From assembly GCF_030012605.2 (NCBI RefSeq), contig NZ_CP114055.2: a stretch of DNA of 64,000 nt; one strand, given 5' to 3'. Position numbers and translations under genes: made by a program. Of the stretch, positions 18,065 through 26,498 are shown piece by piece (positions within the stretch are counted from its first letter, which is position 1; each line of letters begins with the position of its first letter). The notes below the pieces were generated by a model. The model had not been told where the DNA came from. It saw nothing but the letters and a program-made list of their open reading frames with translations, and did no database searches. Source of the stretch: Bergeyella_A cardium. GTDB lineage: Bacteria; Bacteroidota; Bacteroidia; Flavobacteriales; Weeksellaceae.

Positions 18065-20059
18065 TTAAGACTGCTTGAGGGCTTCTATCTCATCACGGAT
18101 TTGTGCAGCAGTGATGAAGTCAAGATTTTTAGCTGCGGTTTCCATTTCTTTTTGCTTTTTAGCTATGATTTTTTCTACTTCCTCTGGGCTGAAATTATTT
18201 TTAGTTTCAATTGCTTTTTTCAGAATTTGTTTTTGGGTATAGGTTTCGCTTGGGAAATCTTTGGTACGCCCTACGAGTGCTTCCGAAATCTTTTTGTTGA
18301 GCTGCTTTGGCACTATATTGTGCTCTTCGTTATACTTTTGTTGTTTTTCTCTGCGGTAGTTGGTTTCATCTATAGTAATGCGCATAGAGTCTGTCATCCT
18401 GTCTGCATACATAATCGCTTTACCATGAATATTTCTCGCAGCACGCCCTACGGTCTGAATCATTGAGCGGCGAGAGCGGAGGAAGCCTTCTTTATCGGCA
18501 TCCAATATGGCGACGAGGGATACTTCAGGGAGGTCAAGTCCTTCGCGGAGGAGGTTTACCCCCACTAAAACATCAAAGAGCCCAAGTCTGAGATCTTGCA
18601 TAATTTGTATTCGCTCCAGAGTTTCCACATCAGAGTGAATGTATCTAGTTCTAATGCCTACTTTGGTGAAGTATTTCGTGAGTTCCTCTGCCATTTTCTT
18701 AGTAAGTGTAGTTACCAGCACCCGCTCATCTTCTTCGGCTCTTTTCTGTATTTCTTCTATGAGGTCATCTATTTGATTATGGGTAGGCCTTACTTCTATA
18801 ACTGGGTCTAGCAAGCCTGTGGGGCGGATGATTTGCTCAATATACTCACCCTCTGTTTTGTTGAGCTCATAGTCAGCAGGAGTGGCAGAAACATAAACCA
18901 CCTGATTTTGCATAGCTTCAAACTCATCAAATTTTAATGGGCGATTATCCAGTGCGGCAGGCAATCGGAAACCATATTCTACAAGAGATTCTTTTCTGCT
19001 TCTGTCTCCTCCATACATTGCGTGTACTTGGGGTATGGTTACATGGCTTTCGTCGATGACCATCAGATAATCATCAGGGAAATAATCAAGCAGACAGAAG
19101 GGACGGGAGTTGGGCTCGCGGCGGTCAAAGTATCGGGAGTAGTTTTCTATACCTGAGCAGTATCCTAGTTCTTTGATCATCTCTAAGTCGAGCTCGGTTC
19201 GCTCTTTCAGCCTCTTGGCTTCTAAGGGTTTTTCTATACTGCTGAAGAAATCTACTTGTTTTACGAGGTCATCTTGAATATTTCTGACCGCCTCAGCTAT
19301 GGTTTCCTTTGATGATACGAATAGATTGGCGGGATAGATTCTGATTTGATCAAAATGAGAAGTTACATTCCCCGATGCAGGGTCAAAGGTTTGGATTTTC
19401 TCTATTTCATCTCCGAAGAACTGTACCCTTACAGCATTGTCTGCATAGGCAGGGAAGATATCTACCACATCTCCCTTTATACGAAAGGTACCTCTTTGAA
19501 ATTCATTTACTGATCTTGAATAAAGAGCATCAACAAGTCGATGTAAAAGATGAGTTCGCGTAATTTTATCTCCGAGGGATATTTCTACCAGTGACTTATG
19601 AAATTCTGTAGGGTTCCCAATGCCATAAATACAAGATACAGATGCCACGATGAGAACATCTCTTCTACCAGAGAGGAGGCTTGCCGTAGCGGAGAGTCTT
19701 AGTTTCTCTACTTCTTCATTTATACTTAAGTCTTTCTCTATATAGGTGCCTGTGGAAGCGATATACGCCTCTGGCTGATAATAATCATAATAGGAAACGA
19801 AGTATTCCACTGCATTCTCAGGGAAAAACTCCTTAAACTCCATAAAGAGCTGTGCTGCGAGGGTTTTATTATGAGCCAGAACAAGGGTAGGCTTTTGTAT
19901 GTTCTGAACCAGATTGGCGATGGTAAAGGTTTTCCCAGAGCCCGTAACTCCGAGTAGGGTTTGGTATTTCTCGCCTCTTTCTATGCCTTCGGTGAGTTTT
20001 TTTATGGCTTGAGGCTGGTCGCCCGTTGGTTGATATTCGGATTTTAAATGGAATTTCAT
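18065..20059 (-). CDS. uvrB: Excinuclease ABC subunit B
   Basis: The damage-verification helicase of nucleotide excision repair. The start MKFHLKSEYQ at 20059 is chosen (664 residues, normal for UvrB); the longer frame to 20143 would add 28 residues and cover the promoter. Visible are Walker A GVTGSGKT (about 37-44), the beta-hairpin region SYYDYYQPEAYI that wedges into DNA, Walker B VIDESH, YVSATPADYE, the helicase motif QTVGRAARN and a C-terminal UVR domain that binds UvrC/UvrA. It is divergent from the thioredoxin gene, with only 66 bases between the two starts. Confidence 0.97.
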   Translation of the reverse strand: MKFHLKSEYQPTGDQPQAIKKLTEGIERGEKYQTLLGVTGSGKTFTIANLVQNIQKPTLVLAHNKTLAAQLFMEFKEFFPENAVEYFVSYYDYYQPEAYIASTGTYIEKDLSINEEVEKLRLSATASLLSGRRDVLIVASVSCIYGIGNPTEFHKSLVEISLGDKITRTHLLHRLVDALYSRSVNEFQRGTFRIKGDVVDIFPAYADNAVRVQFFGDEIEKIQTFDPASGNVTSHFDQIRIYPANLFVSSKETIAEAVRNIQDDLVKQVDFFSSIEKPLEAKRLKERTELDLEMIKELGYCSGIENYSRYFDRREPNSRPFCLLDYFPDDYLMVIDESHVTIPQVHAMYGGDRSRKESLVEYGFRLPAALDNRPLKFDEFEAMQNQVVYVSATPADYELNKTEGEYIEQIIRPTGLLDPVIEVRPTHNQIDDLIEEIQKRAEEDERVLVTTLTKKMAEELTKYFTKVGIRTRYIHSDVETLERIQIMQDLRLGLFDVLVGVNLLREGLDLPEVSLVAILDADKEGFLRSRRSMIQTVGRAARNIHGKAIMYADRMTDSMRITIDETNYRREKQQKYNEEHNIVPKQLNKKISEALVGRTKDFPSETYTQKQILKKAIETKNNFSPEEVEKIIAKKQKEMETAAKNLDFITAAQIRDEIEALKQS

Positions 20060-20064
20060 AGCTG

Positions 20065-20072
20065 CAAAATTA
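20065..20072 (-). promoter_or_regulatory. TAATTTTG -7 box for uvrB
   Basis: On the minus strand the bases read taattttg, a TAnnTTTG match, only 5 bases before the uvrB start codon, implying a very short or absent 5' leader. Confidence 0.5.
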
Positions 20073-20100
20073 GTCTTTTTTATGCTGAGAAATCCTTTTT

Positions 20101-20108
20101 TATCTTTG
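20101..20108 (+). promoter_or_regulatory. TATCTTTG -7 box for thioredoxin
   Basis: TAnnTTTG match 17 bases before the thioredoxin ATG. It lies inside the over-long upstream reading frame of uvrB and, with the uvrB box 28 bases away on the other strand, forms a compact divergent promoter. Confidence 0.6.
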
Positions 20109-20125
20109 TGAAAAGTTTTAGGAAA

Positions 20126-20440
20126 ATGTCTCAGAAATTTCAAGAATTAATAGAATCTGACCGCCCAGTACTTATAGATTTCTTTGCTAGTTGGTGCCAG
20201 CCGTGCAAGGTGCAGTCGTCCGTCCTCAATTCTGTAAAAGAACTCGTAGGTGCAGCAGCGAGGATTGTAAAGATAGATATTGACCAGTATCCTAATATCG
20301 CTAATGAAAACGGTGTGCGTTCTGTGCCCACTCTTATGCTCTATAAGAAAGGCGAGCTCCTCTGGAGAGGCAGCGGAGTATATGATGTAAATACCCTAAC
20401 TAATCTTATACATCAATATTCTGATGATGATAATGAATAG
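20126..20440 (+). CDS. Thioredoxin-like protein with CQPC active site
   Basis: A cytoplasmic thioredoxin-fold protein of 104 residues with no signal peptide when started at MSQKFQELIE (20126). The longer frame from 20048 runs through the promoter and uvrB start, so it is rejected. The active site is WCQPC (Cys24, Cys27) rather than the classical WCGPC, and the cis-proline SVPTLMLY is present, so a redox function is expected. The Gln between the cysteines could shift the redox potential; this is inference. It is divergent from uvrB. Confidence 0.9.
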   Translation: MSQKFQELIESDRPVLIDFFASWCQPCKVQSSVLNSVKELVGAAARIVKIDIDQYPNIANENGVRSVPTLMLYKKGELLWRGSGVYDVNTLTNLIHQYSDDDNE

Positions 20441-20598
20441 CAAGAGCTGTTAAAAAATATTAAAGGATTTTAATTATTTGTATCGCTATATAGGGGATTA
20501 TAAGGGTGATTTTTTTAACAACCTCAGTGTTCGCGTTAAAATTTGTTAAAAATCCTTTGTCGGAAACCAATATTTCTATGTCTGAGAGGTGCTTTGGC

Positions 20599-20606
20599 TA
20601 AATTTG
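20599..20606 (+). promoter_or_regulatory. TAAATTTG -7 box before the NlpC/P60 gene
   Basis: TAnnTTTG match 49 bases before the start codon in a 215-base intergenic stretch that otherwise holds no recognised signal. Confidence 0.55.
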
Positions 20607-20655
20607 TCCCATTATTTAATTAAAAAAGCACTCAAAACCCAAAATAAAAATTAGA

Positions 20656-21342
20656 ATGAAAAAGAGTTTTTTAGTATATATAGTAGCATTGGTATCTGTA
20701 TTAACTTTGGAGTCGTGTGTATCTAATTATGTAGTATCTACTCCTATCCCTTACAAACAAAACACTAAACTTGCTACTATCCCTAACAAGAGTTTAAATT
20801 TTGCTAAACAATCTCTTAATAACAGAAACTCCCTTGATGCTGTTCTTGCAAGCATTGATAAAGTAGAAAAATCCCTCGAAGAATCTAAACTTCACGAATA
20901 CAATACTAAAATAAACGCTCTCTTAGCCGAAGCAGAATCTTACCTTGGTACGCCTTACAGATTTGGAGGGATGAGCAGAAGAGGAATAGACTGCTCTGGT
21001 TTCGTTCTTTCTGTTTTTGGTGCTGCTATGGGAATTCACCTTCCGAGAATCGCCGCTTCACAGGCGGGAGAGGGAGAGAGTGTAAACAAAGACGAACTCA
21101 AAAAAGGAGACCTCGTGTTCTTCTCTCAAGGAAGAAGGATTTCACATGTAGGTATCGTTCATAATGTATCTGAAGAGGGGGTGGTAACTTTCATCCACGC
21201 ATCTTCATCCAAAGGAGTGTCTTATGCTACCCTAAGCGATAAGTATTGGAGCCCAAGATTCAGATTTGCAAAGAGGATAGTAGATGAGAACAATGTTTTT
21301 GATATTACTCATCCAGCAACTGATACCTATGCACAGAATTAA
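20656..21342 (+). CDS. NlpC/P60-family lipoprotein peptidase
   Basis: A cell-wall cysteine endopeptidase (C40 family) that cuts stem-peptide bonds of peptidoglycan. The 228-residue precursor has a lipoprotein signal (Cys21 after LTLES) and a linker to about residue 85, then the NlpC domain with catalytic Cys113 in RGIDCSGF, His164 in RISHVGIV and a third polar His181 in FIHASS. It is anchored in the periplasm or outer membrane. It stands alone with its own promoter box and terminator. Exact bond specificity cannot be read from sequence. Confidence 0.92.
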   Translation: MKKSFLVYIVALVSVLTLESCVSNYVVSTPIPYKQNTKLATIPNKSLNFAKQSLNNRNSLDAVLASIDKVEKSLEESKLHEYNTKINALLAEAESYLGTPYRFGGMSRRGIDCSGFVLSVFGAAMGIHLPRIAASQAGEGESVNKDELKKGDLVFFSQGRRISHVGIVHNVSEEGVVTFIHASSSKGVSYATLSDKYWSPRFRFAKRIVDENNVFDITHPATDTYAQN

Positions 21343-21368
21343 TCAATTGCTTTCATATAGTTTTTAAG

Positions 21369-21396
21369 ATCTGCTTCCTTAGGAGGCAGATTTTTA
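21369..21396. terminator. Terminator between NlpC and nitrilase genes
   Basis: Arms atctgcttcc and ggaggcagat (one G-T pair) then a T run on the plus strand. It is located between two convergent genes. Confidence 0.85.
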
Positions 21397-21397
21397 T

Positions 21398-22150
21398 TTA
21401 TATGAGAATCTGGAAATCATCAGCATCATTTAGAAAACCGTACTTTTCTCTAAATGCTTTGAGCTTTTGCAGGTCAATTTCAGCGATGACTTGGCTTCCT
21501 TCTTTTCGAGACACAATACTCCCATCGGCAAAGAAACAGTTTGAGCTCTCTTCGTAGTAGAGGTTGTTACCATCGGTTCCAATTCTATTGAGCCCAAAGA
21601 CATACGAAAGGTTTTCTATTGCTCGTGCTTTTAGAAGGGAGTGCCACGCATTTATTCTTGCCTGTGGCCAGTTGGCTACATAGAGGATTACATCATAGTC
21701 TCCCTTATTTCGCGAGAATACAGGAAATCTCAAATCATAGCACACCAAGAGCAGAAATCTCACACCGAGATATTCTACAATCATTCTGTCTTTCCCTTTA
21801 GAGTAGATTTTATCCTCACCCGAATAGCTGAATAAATGCCTCTTATCATAGAATAAATACGCTCCATTAGGATAGATGAAATAAAATCGGTTATAAAACA
21901 GCCCTCTTTCGGCTACTGAAACACTCCCTGCTATGGCGATATTTCGTGCTTTGGCAAGGGATTGCATCCAGTGGAGGGTTTCGTTTTTATTATCAGCTAT
22001 ATCTTCTACTTGCATACAAAAGCCTGTGGAGAACATCTCGGGGAGTAGGACTAAATCTGTCTCAATACCCTTAAGTTCTCTCTCTATCTTTCGGAAATTT
22101 GCCCCTGGCTCTTTCCAGATAATATCCATAGTAAGCCCTGTTATTCTCAT
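21398..22150 (-). CDS. Nitrilase-family omega-amidase-like hydrolase
   Basis: A carbon-nitrogen hydrolase of 250 residues. The Glu-Lys-Cys triad is visible as LLPEMFSTGF (Glu about 38), KRHLFSYSGED (Lys about 103) and LLVCYDLRFPVFSRN (Cys about 135). The words following Glu and Lys resemble YafV/Nit2 omega-amidases, which hydrolyse alpha-ketoglutaramate and related compounds left by glutamine transaminases; the substrate is therefore inferred. It has a TATATTTG box 22 bases upstream on the minus strand and ends against the terminator shared with the NlpC gene. Confidence 0.88.
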   Translation of the reverse strand: MRITGLTMDIIWKEPGANFRKIERELKGIETDLVLLPEMFSTGFCMQVEDIADNKNETLHWMQSLAKARNIAIAGSVSVAERGLFYNRFYFIYPNGAYLFYDKRHLFSYSGEDKIYSKGKDRMIVEYLGVRFLLLVCYDLRFPVFSRNKGDYDVILYVANWPQARINAWHSLLKARAIENLSYVFGLNRIGTDGNNLYYEESSNCFFADGSIVSRKEGSQVIAEIDLQKLKAFREKYGFLNDADDFQILI

Positions 22151-22172
22151 TTTTTTTCCTTGTTGATGATAG

Positions 22173-22180
22173 CAAATATA
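22173..22180 (-). promoter_or_regulatory. TATATTTG -7 box for the nitrilase gene
   Basis: Perfect TAnnTTTG on the minus strand, 22 bases before the start codon. Confidence 0.6.
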
Positions 22181-22272
22181 GCCTTTTAAATCAGCCTCAA
22201 TAAAATATCCACTCCTTCACATCTTTCAAGAAGACCAAGAGAGGAGATATTAATACTTTTCCTAAGAACTGT

Positions 22273-22740
22273 TTATTTTATAAAGTAGCTGAGGGCGATT
22301 ACGGTACCTAGATGACTTCCTTCGTGTGATACATTAAATTCAATAGCGTCTTCTGCATTGTGAAGCGGAAAATTAATACCCGTTACATAATCGGTATAGC
22401 CCTTAAAAAGTCCATTTTTATAATCTACCTCCATTTTTTCCTGCGTACTTATCATCAGCTCCTTGATGAGTTCTATCTCTTCCAAGCTCGGGATACTTTC
22501 ATCGGGAGCTGTACCCTTGCGATATTTTGCAATAAAATCCTCATCCACATACATTGACAGTCCGCTATTGAAATAGCAATACAATTGCTGGGTAACAATG
22601 ATATGTCCCGCATTCCAAAGCAAATTGTTCTTAAACCCCGTTGGGATGAGGGCCAATTGCTCTGGGCTATACTTACTGAAAAACTGCAAATGTCGTTCTC
22701 TTAAGCATCTGTGCAGTTTAAAAATAGAATCGTTTAGCAT
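22273..22740 (-). CDS. DinB-superfamily protein
   Basis: A 155-residue four-helix-bundle protein of the DinB/YfiT type, which usually binds a metal through three histidines. Here the candidates are His46 in NAGHI and the pair in SHEGSHLGTV near residues 138-142. Many family members are thiol-dependent transferases or hydrolases, but no reaction can be assigned. It has its own -7 box and about 120 bases separate it from the nitrilase gene, so it is probably monocistronic. Confidence 0.82.
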   Translation of the reverse strand: MLNDSIFKLHRCLRERHLQFFSKYSPEQLALIPTGFKNNLLWNAGHIIVTQQLYCYFNSGLSMYVDEDFIAKYRKGTAPDESIPSLEEIELIKELMISTQEKMEVDYKNGLFKGYTDYVTGINFPLHNAEDAIEFNVSHEGSHLGTVIALSYFIK

Positions 22741-22837
22741 TTTTTTAGTTTTTAATGGTTAAATACCTAATTTTTTCTTTAATTCCTCTAAAAGATAAGC
22801 TTTTAGTTTGGAACTTCTTAGTTTTTTTCAGATACTA

Positions 22838-22845
22838 CAAATATA
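22838..22845 (-). promoter_or_regulatory. TATATTTG -7 box for the DinB-like gene
   Basis: TAnnTTTG match on the minus strand about 100 bases before the start, leaving an AT-rich leader of some 95 bases. Confidence 0.5.
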
Positions 22846-22942
22846 GAAATTTTATCACCTTCTTTCTTTGGAAAAGTTGGAATAAAATAACAGAGTAAAA
22901 GAATAAACAGAGATGATATCTTTTTCAGAAAGGTGAAAAACA

Positions 22943-22969
22943 AATATTGGGGGCTTTGCCCCCAATATT
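22943..22969 (-). terminator. Terminator of the mla-porin operon
   Basis: A perfect 12-bp stem, aatattgggggc / gccccc aatatt, with loop ttt. Read on the minus strand it is followed by ttgttttt. It lies 20 bases beyond the porin stop codon. Confidence 0.92.
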
Positions 22970-22989
22970 CCTATTAAATTTATTATAAA

Positions 22990-23619
22990 TTAAAATTTAT
23001 ACCCTACACCTACCATAAACAGGCTTGGGCGAGCATCGTATTGTACTTCGTATTCTTGTCCGCTTACGACATGTTTATTAATAAAGTTTCTCTGGTCGTT
23101 AGAGAAGGCTCCTTCATAGCGAGCATTGATGATGAAGTCGCTCAACTGTACCTGTGCACCAAATTGATAACCTACGGTAAAGTCTTTGGTAGCATGCTCT
23201 TTGAAGTTTTGGTAAGACTCTTTCGTACTGAGGTTATAGCTTGCTACAGGTCCTAAAAAGAGACTCGCAGTATCTCCCAAAAGTTTATAACCTACAAGTA
23301 CTGGGACATCTATACGGTTGCTTTTCGCTTTTAGAGAAGTCTTCGTATTTTCGTCTGTAAATTCATTCTTGAAAGACGTGAAATAGAGCTCTGGCATTAC
23401 ATAAAATGCTCCAGGAAGATCTACTTTCGCTGAAACGCCGACATTGTAGCCTACAGAGTTAGAGCCTTTCTTATCGTAGGCTTTAAGCCCTGCATCTTTT
23501 AGAGATTTCCAAGAACCAGAGCTTGTTGGGAAGAGCAAGTGTGCTTTTCCTGCAAATGATACCTGCGCACTGACTAATGCTGATAGTCCTATGAGTGCTG
23601 TGCTAATTAATTTTGTCAT
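22990..23619 (-). CDS. Outer-membrane beta-barrel protein, OmpW/PorT-like
   Basis: A 209-residue secreted barrel: signal peptide MTKLISTALIGLSALVSAQ, then amphipathic beta strands and the typical aromatic C-terminus FMVGVGYKF. It resembles the generic outer-membrane beta-barrel family (PF13568) common in Bacteroidota, with no specific substrate known. Its start overlaps the 3' end of the mlaF-like gene by 17 bases, so the two are translationally linked. That makes an outer-membrane partner for the lipid transporter an attractive but unproven idea. A strong terminator follows. Confidence 0.85.
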   Translation of the reverse strand: MTKLISTALIGLSALVSAQVSFAGKAHLLFPTSSGSWKSLKDAGLKAYDKKGSNSVGYNVGVSAKVDLPGAFYVMPELYFTSFKNEFTDENTKTSLKAKSNRIDVPVLVGYKLLGDTASLFLGPVASYNLSTKESYQNFKEHATKDFTVGYQFGAQVQLSDFIINARYEGAFSNDQRNFINKHVVSGQEYEVQYDARPSLFMVGVGYKF

Positions 23620-24412
23620 CTTTTTTAGTTTTAATGTTTTCTAATGTCTTGTTGTTTTTTATCAAATAATCTCGTAGTTCTTTGAAGATATCAGAAGAAT
23701 AAACGAAATCTATTAAGTGTTTATTGTCTGCATTGATGAGAATGTCCTTATTCCCTTCCCATTCTTTTACCCCGAGACGGAGATATACAATTTTCTCGCC
23801 AATCGTCATCACCGAGTTCATATCGTGGGTATTGATAATGGTTGTGGTGTTATATTCCTTTGTGATTTCAGAGAGTAAATCATCAATTACCTTTGAGGTA
23901 TAAGGGTCTAATCCAGAATTGGGTTCATCACAAAAGAGATACTTGGGATTATTCACAATGGCACGGGCTATTGCTACCCTTTTTTGCATCCCTCCAGATA
24001 TTTCTGCCGGGAATTTTTTTCCAGCATTCACCAGCTGTACCTGCCCCATTACTTCCTTCACTCGCTTTTTCTTTTCTGTAAAAGTAAGATTGGTAAACAT
24101 ATCGAGTGGGAACATAATATTGTCCCGAACCGTCAGCGAGTCAAACAGCGCACTCCCCTGAAATACCGTCCCAATCTCTGAGCGGAGAATCTGCTTCTGC
24201 TTAGGCGTCATTTTAGAAATATCCCTACCATCAAACAAGATAGTCCCACTCGTGGGCTCATAGACATTGAGCAGGGACTTTAAAAAAACCGTCTTCCCCG
24301 AGCCACTTTGCCCAATAATAAGATTGATTTTACCTGTATCAAATGTAGTAGAAACGCCTTTCAGGATTTCCGCGCTATCAAAACTCTTCCTTAAATCTTG
24401 TACTTCAATCAT
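23603..24412 (-). CDS. mlaF: MlaF-like ABC transporter ATPase
   Basis: The ATP-binding subunit of an Mla/MCE-type phospholipid transporter at the inner membrane. It has 269 residues with Walker A GQSGSGKT (34-41), signature SGGMQKRVAIARAI, Walker B FCDEPNSGLDP and the switch His in NTHDMNSV. SGGMQKR is the form typical of MlaF rather than generic importers. It lies 3 bases after the permease. No MCE-domain (MlaD) gene is adjacent; it must be encoded elsewhere if the complex is complete. Confidence 0.92.
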   Translation of the reverse strand: MIEVQDLRKSFDSAEILKGVSTTFDTGKINLIIGQSGSGKTVFLKSLLNVYEPTSGTILFDGRDISKMTPKQKQILRSEIGTVFQGSALFDSLTVRDNIMFPLDMFTNLTFTEKKKRVKEVMGQVQLVNAGKKFPAEISGGMQKRVAIARAIVNNPKYLFCDEPNSGLDPYTSKVIDDLLSEITKEYNTTTIINTHDMNSVMTIGEKIVYLRLGVKEWEGNKDILINADNKHLIDFVYSSDIFKELRDYLIKNNKTLENIKTKKDDKIN

Positions 24413-24415
24413 TGC

Positions 24416-25168
24416 TTAGCTTAAAATCATTTGTGTTAATAACAGCTCTGAAATAATGATGAAAACCATCGTCCAAACCACTGCCTGAGTACTTGCTCTA
24501 CCTACCTCAAGCGAGCCACCTTTTACCGTATAGCCAAAATAGGCAGGCACCGTAGCGATAATAAAGGCAAACACTACCGTTTTAATAAAAGCATAATAAG
24601 TAAATAGGTTTGGCATATACATTTGTATCCCTGTGATGTACTCGGCATCCGTCCAGTTGCCTGTAAGCACGCCAGCGATATAACCACCGCCTATACCCAC
24701 TACAATACTTATCGCAATAAGCACAGGATTAAAGATAATACTCGCAATAATCTTCGGGAGGATTAAGTAATTGGATGAATTTACCCCCATAATATCCAAA
24801 GCGTCTATCTGCTCCGAAACCCTCATTGTACCAATACTTGAAGCAATGTATGAACCCACTTTACCCGCCAAAACAAGACTGATAATCGTGGGAGAGAATT
24901 CTAAAATAAGCACTGCCTTAGTTGCATAGCCCACAAATGCCGGTGGGATGGGAAATGGAGATGCATCAAAATTGTTAAACATCTGAATGGCTACTACTGC
25001 CCCTACGAATATGGAAGTAAATACGACCAAACCGAATGAATTTACACCAAGGTCGTTGATTTCCCGCATTAGGACTTTTGCAAAAACTGCCCTTTTCTGT
25101 GGTACTTTTAGGCTCTTGCCCATTACGATGAGGTACTCACCCAAGGCGGTTAGGAATTTTCTAATCAT
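24416..25168 (-). CDS. mlaE: MlaE-like ABC transporter permease
   Basis: The membrane subunit of the same Mla-type transporter, 250 residues with about five to six hydrophobic segments. Family words are GSYIASSIGTMRVSEQIDAL (about 113-132), the coupling segment that contacts MlaF, and ALDIMGVNSSNYLILPK. Mla systems move phospholipids between the membranes to keep outer-leaflet asymmetry. It is the first gene of the minus-strand operon. The upstream bases contain only a near-consensus -7 box (taccttcg). Confidence 0.93.
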   Translation of the reverse strand: MIRKFLTALGEYLIVMGKSLKVPQKRAVFAKVLMREINDLGVNSFGLVVFTSIFVGAVVAIQMFNNFDASPFPIPPAFVGYATKAVLILEFSPTIISLVLAGKVGSYIASSIGTMRVSEQIDALDIMGVNSSNYLILPKIIASIIFNPVLIAISIVVGIGGGYIAGVLTGNWTDAEYITGIQMYMPNLFTYYAFIKTVVFAFIIATVPAYFGYTVKGGSLEVGRASTQAVVWTMVFIIISELLLTQMILS

Positions 25169-25249
25169 TCCGCGAAGGTAATATATTTTTTTTATCCGCT
25201 TCAGAATATTTAATCTATAAACTTTTGTTTCTATATTAAGAAATAGTAG

Positions 25250-25257
25250 TAATTTTG
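25250..25257 (+). promoter_or_regulatory. TAATTTTG -7 box before the DUF502 gene
   Basis: TAnnTTTG match 33 bases before the start. A TTG word at 25225-25227 lies 22 bases upstream, slightly more than the usual 19-20. Confidence 0.55.
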
Positions 25258-25290
25258 CCCGTCTCTATTAGACATAGGAAGTAAAAGCCA

Positions 25291-25893
25291 ATGGATAAAA
25301 AAAATCGCCTTGAACGCCTGTTTAACCTCTTTCTGAAATCATTCTTTCAGGGCTTGCTTCTTATTGCACCTTTGGGGCTTACCATCTTTGTGGTTTTATA
25401 TATAGTAACTTCCGTAGATGGGCTTATTCCCTCCATCGGAGAGCGATTTCCAGGACTTGTTTTTTTCATTACGATTATAATAACCGCCATTTTGGGTTAT
25501 CTGGTGAATAGATTTGTCTTAGGGCAGTTTATTTTTAATTGGATAGACCAGCTTTTAGAGAGAACGCCAGGTGTAAAGCATATTTATACCCCAACAAAAG
25601 ATGTAATGTCTTCTTTTGTGGGAGATAAGAAAAAGTTTAAAGATCCTGTTTGGGTAAAGACCAGCGAAAACCCCGAAATCTGGAGGATAGGTTTCCTTAC
25701 TCAGAAAGATATGCCCATAATGGGTAAGGAAGGGCTTGTAGCGGTATATCTTCCGCATTCTTATGCCATCTCGGGCTGGGTTATCATTACCGAAATTGCA
25801 AATGTAAAACCTGTAGAGGGTATGGATGCCGCTTCTGCAATGAAATTTGCCGTAAGTGGCGGTGTAGCGGGCTTTGGAGGTGCTAATCATTAG
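25291..25893 (+). CDS. DUF502 membrane protein
   Basis: A 200-residue inner-membrane protein of the DUF502 family, function unknown. Two hydrophobic segments (about 17-42 and 52-75) precede a soluble part with the family words LLERTPGVKHIYTPTKDV and, near the end, AVYLPHSYAISGWVIITE and AVSGGVAGFG. The last glycine-rich words are conserved in the family. It lies 45 bases before accB in the same direction and may be cotranscribed, but no functional link is implied. Confidence 0.9.
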   Translation: MDKKNRLERLFNLFLKSFFQGLLLIAPLGLTIFVVLYIVTSVDGLIPSIGERFPGLVFFITIIITAILGYLVNRFVLGQFIFNWIDQLLERTPGVKHIYTPTKDVMSSFVGDKKKFKDPVWVKTSENPEIWRIGFLTQKDMPIMGKEGLVAVYLPHSYAISGWVIITEIANVKPVEGMDAASAMKFAVSGGVAGFGGANH

Positions 25894-25938
25894 AATTATT
25901 TTATTTTTATATATTTGAAAACTTAAACAATCATATTT

Positions 25939-26421
25939 ATGGACATTAAAGACATACAGAATCTCATTAAGTTTGTATCTAAGGCAGAAGTTTCTGAGGT
26001 AAAGTACAAAACAAAAGATTTTGAAATCACCATTAAAACCCCTCTTGCAGGAAGTGAAGTGAATTATATTCCACAGGCACCCGTTTATCAATCTCAGATA
26101 GCCCCTGTTGTGCCAGCAGCTCCTGTTCAGGCAGCTGTACCAGTAGCAGAGCAAGCATCTTCTGAATCTGATGATAGCAATTACATCACCATCAAAGCTC
26201 CTATGATTGGTACTTTTTACAGAAGACCAGCACCAGATAAAGAGGTTTTTGTGGGAGTAGGAGATGAGGTTTCTGTTGGTAAAGTTGTCTGTGTAATTGA
26301 GGCAATGAAGCTCTTTAACCAAATAGAATCTGAGGTAAGCGGTAAAATTGTAAAAGTATTGGTAGATGATGCTACACCAGTAGAATACGACCAACCATTA
26401 TTCTTAGTAGATCCGTCTTAA
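25939..26421 (+). CDS. accB: Biotin carboxyl carrier protein of acetyl-CoA carboxylase
   Basis: The carrier subunit of acetyl-CoA carboxylase, the first step of fatty-acid synthesis. It has 160 residues: an N-terminal domain with DIQNLIKFVSKAEVSE, an Ala/Pro/Val-rich hinge (about 45-78), and a biotinyl domain (about 80-160) with the biotin acceptor Lys124 in EAMKLFNQI. It pairs with accC after a 77-base gap that contains a hairpin. The downstream fabD is not linked here (15 kb away). Confidence 0.96.
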   Translation: MDIKDIQNLIKFVSKAEVSEVKYKTKDFEITIKTPLAGSEVNYIPQAPVYQSQIAPVVPAAPVQAAVPVAEQASSESDDSNYITIKAPMIGTFYRRPAPDKEVFVGVGDEVSVGKVVCVIEAMKLFNQIESEVSGKIVKVLVDDATPVEYDQPLFLVDPS

Positions 26422-26442
26422 CTCATTATTCAATGATTAAAT

Positions 26443-26475
26443 AAGGCTTTTATCACTGTAAAAGCCTTTCATCTT
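26443..26475 (+). terminator. Hairpin between accB and accC
   Basis: Perfect 10-bp arms aaggctttta / taaaagcctt with a 6-base loop, then tcatcttttt. The T run begins 7 bases after the stem, so it may be a partial terminator or a processing stem that sets accB above accC expression. Confidence 0.7.
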
Positions 26476-26498
26476 TTTATTAATTAAAAAAAACAATT

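Noticed and set aside
20060..20143. 28 extra N-terminal residues of UvrB
   Set aside because: They are not UvrB-like, overlap the divergent thioredoxin gene and its promoter, and the start at 20059 gives the usual length.
25555..26394. 279-codon minus-strand frame
   Set aside because: It is antisense to DUF502 and accB; composition (many Cys, Tyr, His) is that of a shadow frame.
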